A stretch of DNA of 64,000 bases from Faecalibacterium duncaniae (GTDB lineage Bacteria > Bacillota > Clostridia > Oscillospirales > Ruminococcaceae). A model generated the notes under the pieces. That model saw only the letters and a list, made by a program, of their open reading frames with translations. It made no database searches and was not told where the DNA came from. The position numbers were made by a program, and so were the translations under genes. Location: contig NZ_CP048437.1 in NCBI RefSeq assembly GCF_010509575.1, forward strand, positions 2,108,001 to 2,172,000. Direction: 5' to 3'. This document shows, one piece after another, positions 62,701 through 64,000 of the stretch; within the stretch, counting starts at the first letter, position 1; each line of letters begins with the position of its first letter.

Positions 62701-64000
62701 GCAGTAAGTTGAATGCCTGCGTCAACAACGTCCTGCGCATCTGGAACGACACCAAGGAGCAGAAGCTGACCCAGCTGATTTTCTGCGATATGTCTACTCC
62801 AAAGGGGGACGGTTCGTTCAACGTCTATGATGATATTCGCTCCAAGCTTCTCAATGCTGGTGTGCCCGAACAGGAGATCGAGTTCATCCACAACGCAGAT
62901 ACAGAGAACAAGAAAGCAGAACTTTTCTCCAAGGTACGCAGCGGACAGGTGCGTGTGCTGCTGGGAAGCACGGCCAAAATGGGAGCCGGTACAAATGTCC
63001 AGACGCTTCTTGTGGCAGTGCATCATCTGGATGTAGGCTGGCGTCCGTCCGATATGACCCAGCGCAATGGCAGAATCATCCGTCAAGGCAATCAAAACAA
63101 ACAAGTGTACGTCTATAATTACGTCACTGAATCGACATTTGACGCCTACCTCTATCAGACCCTTGAGAATAAGCAGAAGTTTATCTCGCAGATCATGACG
63201 AGCAAATCGCCCATGCGCTCCTGCGATGATATTGATGAACAGGCTCTGTCTTACGCCGAAATCAAGGCTTTGTGTGCCGGTGATCCGCGCATCCGGGAAA
63301 AGATGGATTTGGACGTGCAGGTGGCAAAATTGAAAGTTCTGCGCGGTGACTTCCAAAATCAGAAATACCGTCTGGAAGATAAGCTGCTCAAGACATTCCC
63401 GGAAGAGATCCAGAAACAGAAAAACCGTATTGCTGCTTTACAACAGGATTCACAGATTGCAGCAGCACATCCACAGGACAAAGAAAACTTCTGCGGCATG
63501 ACCATCAAGGGCATGGTGTACGATGACAAAAAGGCTGCGGGCGAACGGCTGCTGCTGGCTCGGCAGGAGATGCCCAATGCTGATATGATGCTGCTGGGCA
63601 CCTACCGTGGCTTTGAACTGAACATCCGGTTCGACAGCTTCAAGAATGAGCATCAGGCCGTACTCCGGGCAGAGTTGAGCTACCCGGTGTCGCTGGGCGA
63701 TGATGCGCGCGGCAACATCATTCGTCTGGACAATGCCATCGACAATTTTGCTGACCGAATTGCAGACGCTGAAAATGCTCTGCAAAATCTGGAACAGCAG
63801 AAGCAGGCCGCAGAGGTCGAAGTGGCAAAGCCCTTTGCACAGGAGGAGGAACTGGCCGAAAAGTCTGCCCGCCTTGCCGAACTGAATGCTCTACTGAATA
63901 TCGACCGTGACCGCAGTTCCTCGCAGGATGCTCCCGAAGAAACCGAGGAAACCGAAACACCCGCAATTCGTCCGTCTGTGCTGGCTGCACTGGGGGAAAA
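56799..64000 (+). CDS. N6-methylase + SNF2/DEAD-like helicase giant ICE protein (partial)
   Basis: Open from ATG at 56799 (GGGAGG upstream) to the window end, over 2400 codons. An N-terminal domain (about 1-250, YKYSFADQLMIYAQRPDATACASFDIW) is followed by a Pro/Glu/Gly-rich linker (about 257-375) that coincides with the nested tnpV gene. Then come a DNA-binding/LPD region, a methyltransferase-like core (EPSMGVGNFFG near 917, NVPFG near 980), and a helicase with HEVGAGKS near 1593, FVDESQN near 1760, and TAKMGAGTN...QRNGRIIRQG near 2058-2093. A coiled coil ends the visible part. Such fusions are a hallmark of Tn1549-type ICEs and may protect or remodel transferred DNA. The 3' end is outside the window. 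Confidence 0.93.
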   Translation, partial: MPSKTEEYLALAQRTANGLTRYWENWTDYLTTASRLYKYSFADQLMIYAQRPDATACASFDIWNNRMNRYVRRGSKGIALLDQSSSVPRLHYVFDVSDTGVRRNSRDPEMWQYNDDLKQPVSEMLSKTYGISGERVSQQLADVAGKLVVDYWDNNGGDIRAIVDGSLLMDYDDAGVEMQFKSAAAISVTYTLLERCGFEPAGWFDKDDFQAIYNFSTPDSVYALGAAVSDMSREVLRNIERTVKTTIRRRNIERSQYEYEQQERDLLDRRGLPTPEPDPEPAPEAAGQVRQAAPDVPDEPSPGAVPHDAPEREPVPAPDGGGADGREPDAADHGAASETEPGPGQGEPADGVGAAHEQPESASRGTGADGTDLQLSFFDAHIPTEAEQIGKIDQAESEKLPSAFVLSQAEIENELRKHGSGFAGGKQRIIELYQTQPDRKLRAKALAKEYGIGGHSQDFLDGSSGFVNHDGKGLEFDHYPDHQKVTLSWTQVEKYIDLMIQSDRYLTDKEKEHRAAVQEAERQLPMLDGDAAAEYNALKEQYPNTLIGFELGGYFLFYDKDAITVKEVFRSNLLSQENALGKVKVTGFLRREWVAKSQKLWAEGNSIYLAGQGEDGTHHQTKYLREEDYLPIGIIIKLDGRDFRVDHVNFMFKSVSLQDMDLTNSGQPIFRVERLPNIRELYEQQQDEIIDVSPEKAVDYKVGDEVVVDLPTRTIEGKIGYVGEMDVRIDTSAHGQSWDNEVLNKQQFEDGLRRDEPTPDEELDKLPISVEVNGEWQTFPDAAAADEALNSEPMPEAAGNFHITDDDLGVGGPKQKYARNIEAIRTLFRLEQEHRGATAEEQQVLSQYVGWGGLADAFDPDKDNWAKEYMELKGLLSEDEYAAARSSTLNAHYTSPVVIRSIYDAVEKMGFQSGNILEPSMGVGNFFGMLPTSMADSRLYGVELDSITGRIAKKLYPQADITVAGFETTDRRDFYDLAVGNVPFGQYKVNDKAYNKLGFSIHNYFFAKAIDQVRPGGVVAFVTSRYTMDSKDSTARKHMAERADLLGAIRLPNNAFKANAGTEVVSDIIFLQKRDRPADIEPTWVQLGQTENGFNVNQYFVDHPEMILGQLTLESTQYGHDLTVAPLEGTSLADQLAEAVQHIEGQYTAAEIAAPDVADVEAQRKTLPADPAVKNFSYAVVDGEIYYRENSIMTQIELSDNAKGRVAGMVELRQIVNELIQQQLNDYPDEDIKATQERLNAAYDAFTAKYGLINDKKNARLFDDDSSYYLLCSLENLDENKNLKSKADMFTKRTIRPERVVTSVDTPSEALAISIGEHGKVDLPYMADLLGTPGDYGRITTELSGVIFKDPAADADDPEAGWQTADEYLSGNVRDKLRMAQLAAESRPEFRVNVDALTKAQPKDLEASEIDVRLGATWLDPSIVQQFMMETFQPPYRIRYNNAITVRYSPYTSEWRISNKSATGFGDIMATETYGTRRANAYKILEDTLNLRDSRVYDTIVEDGKEKRVLNQNETTLAQQKQQAIKDAFAGWVWKDPQRRALLVKKYNELFNSTRPREYDGSHIHFVGMNPEINLREHQRNAVAHVLYGYNTLLAHEVGAGKSFEMAASAMELKRLGLCQKSLFVVPNHLTEQWASEFLRLYPNAKLLVTSKKDFEPANRKKFCARIATGDYDAVIIGHSQFEKIPLSAERQERLIQEQMDEIEEAIEEAKAQVGEHFTVKQLEKLRKSLKQKLEKLQGADRKDDVVTFEQLGVDRLFVDESQNYKNLFLYTKMRNVAGLSTSEAQKSSDMFGKCRYLDEITGGRGVIFATGTPISNSMTEMYTLMRYLQYNTLQQKGLTHFDAWASTFGETTTAIELAPEGTGYRARTRFAKFFNLPELMAMFKEAADIKTSDQLHLPVPDAKFETVVVKPSEIQQDMVQALSERAAEVHSGSVDPSVDNMLKITSDGRKIGLDQRLMNSALPDDPSSKLNACVNNVLRIWNDTKEQKLTQLIFCDMSTPKGDGSFNVYDDIRSKLLNAGVPEQEIEFIHNADTENKKAELFSKVRSGQVRVLLGSTAKMGAGTNVQTLLVAVHHLDVGWRPSDMTQRNGRIIRQGNQNKQVYVYNYVTESTFDAYLYQTLENKQKFISQIMTSKSPMRSCDDIDEQALSYAEIKALCAGDPRIREKMDLDVQVAKLKVLRGDFQNQKYRLEDKLLKTFPEEIQKQKNRIAALQQDSQIAAAHPQDKENFCGMTIKGMVYDDKKAAGERLLLARQEMPNADMMLLGTYRGFELNIRFDSFKNEHQAVLRAELSYPVSLGDDARGNIIRLDNAIDNFADRIADAENALQNLEQQKQAAEVEVAKPFAQEEELAEKSARLAELNALLNIDRDRSSSQDAPEETEETETPAIRPSVLAALGE
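57568..57924 (+). CDS. TnpV-family gene nested out of frame in the methylase-helicase gene
   Basis: 118 residues, ATG at 57568 with GAAAGGAG ending 5 nt upstream. VGDYQLPNLTLNQPRKPLGKYGRLRRTYLMNHRPVLY...MAWVQHMNSLKAQAEELVLTELIY aligns along its full length with the TnpV proteins at 25418 and 45804. The whole gene lies within the helicase gene in the +1 frame; the other frame encodes only a low-complexity linker. Both readings look real: one by homology and ribosome site, the other because the frame stays open and continues to conserved domains. Confidence 0.82.
   Translation: MNTNSRNVTYSTVGDYQLPNLTLNQPRKPLGKYGRLRRTYLMNHRPVLYHTMLLNGSLYPHLMEVEQTAESQMQQTMEQLLKQNPAPDKESRQMAWVQHMNSLKAQAEELVLTELIYS

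Noticed and set aside
62106..63356. 416-codon minus-strand open frame
   Set aside because: Antisense to the conserved helicase motifs; composition typical of a shadow frame.

Overview
The window is mobile DNA from a Gram-positive gut anaerobe, most likely a Clostridia/Oscillospiraceae relative such as Faecalibacterium (inferred). The grounds are strong AGGAGG ribosome sites, frequent TTG/GTG starts, and a conjugation gene order of the Tn1549/CTn2 type. There are no housekeeping genes. The only chromosome-like trace is the 3' half of a tRNA-Pro(GGG) gene at 8290-8334 with its terminator, which looks like an attachment-site scar.

Region 1-8.3 kb. A partial PIN-domain gene and hsdM lie on the minus strand. 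A mobilisation module follows on the plus strand (candidate oriT, mobC, MOBP-type relaxase, ParB-like gene). A minus-strand DUF5986-ImmA/IrrE operon has a consensus promoter and an operator-like palindrome. A DUF6061-like gene and the tRNA scar end the region.

Region 8.4-64 kb is one conjugative element (ICE). Its backbone reads repA (with a 15-aa coupled leader), parA, parB, a hypothetical gene, DUF3789, pcfB, virD4, maff2, a 22-aa ORF, virB6-like, prgI, virB4, an NlpC/P60 hydrolase, DUF4315, DUF4366, topB, an accessory gene, yodL-like, TTRAP, a peptidase E cargo gene, and a >2400-codon methylase-helicase that runs off the window.

Four other elements are nested in this backbone, and each junction can be read at the base level. 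IME A (about 12.7-20.5 kb) splits virD4. A group II intron (22224-24986) splits maff2. IME B (about 25.0-35.75 kb) splits maff2 again. IME C (43831-53606) splits topB. Each IME has a large serine recombinase, a relaxase and a replication module. A and C are Tn4451-like: joining their ends rebuilds a TTGACA-17-CATAAT or TTGACA-17-TATTTT promoter in front of the recombinase. B and C share a CHC2 primase + VapE-like helicase + iteron-type origin but carry unrelated relaxases (MOBQ and MOBV).

Cargo includes an RlmA-like 23S rRNA methyltransferase behind a macrolide-type stalling leader (MVTFMRLR), lipoproteins and membrane proteins bracketed by near-identical direct repeats, a DUF1835/DUF3658 protein, and a peptidase E-like protein. 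The most unusual coding arrangement is a complete TnpV-family gene (57568-57924) lying wholly inside the methylase-helicase gene in another reading frame. virB6 has a one-base frameshift at a T7 tract. As sequenced, the ICE therefore lacks intact virD4, maff2, virB6 and topB. Excision of A, B and C together with intron splicing would restore all but virB6.
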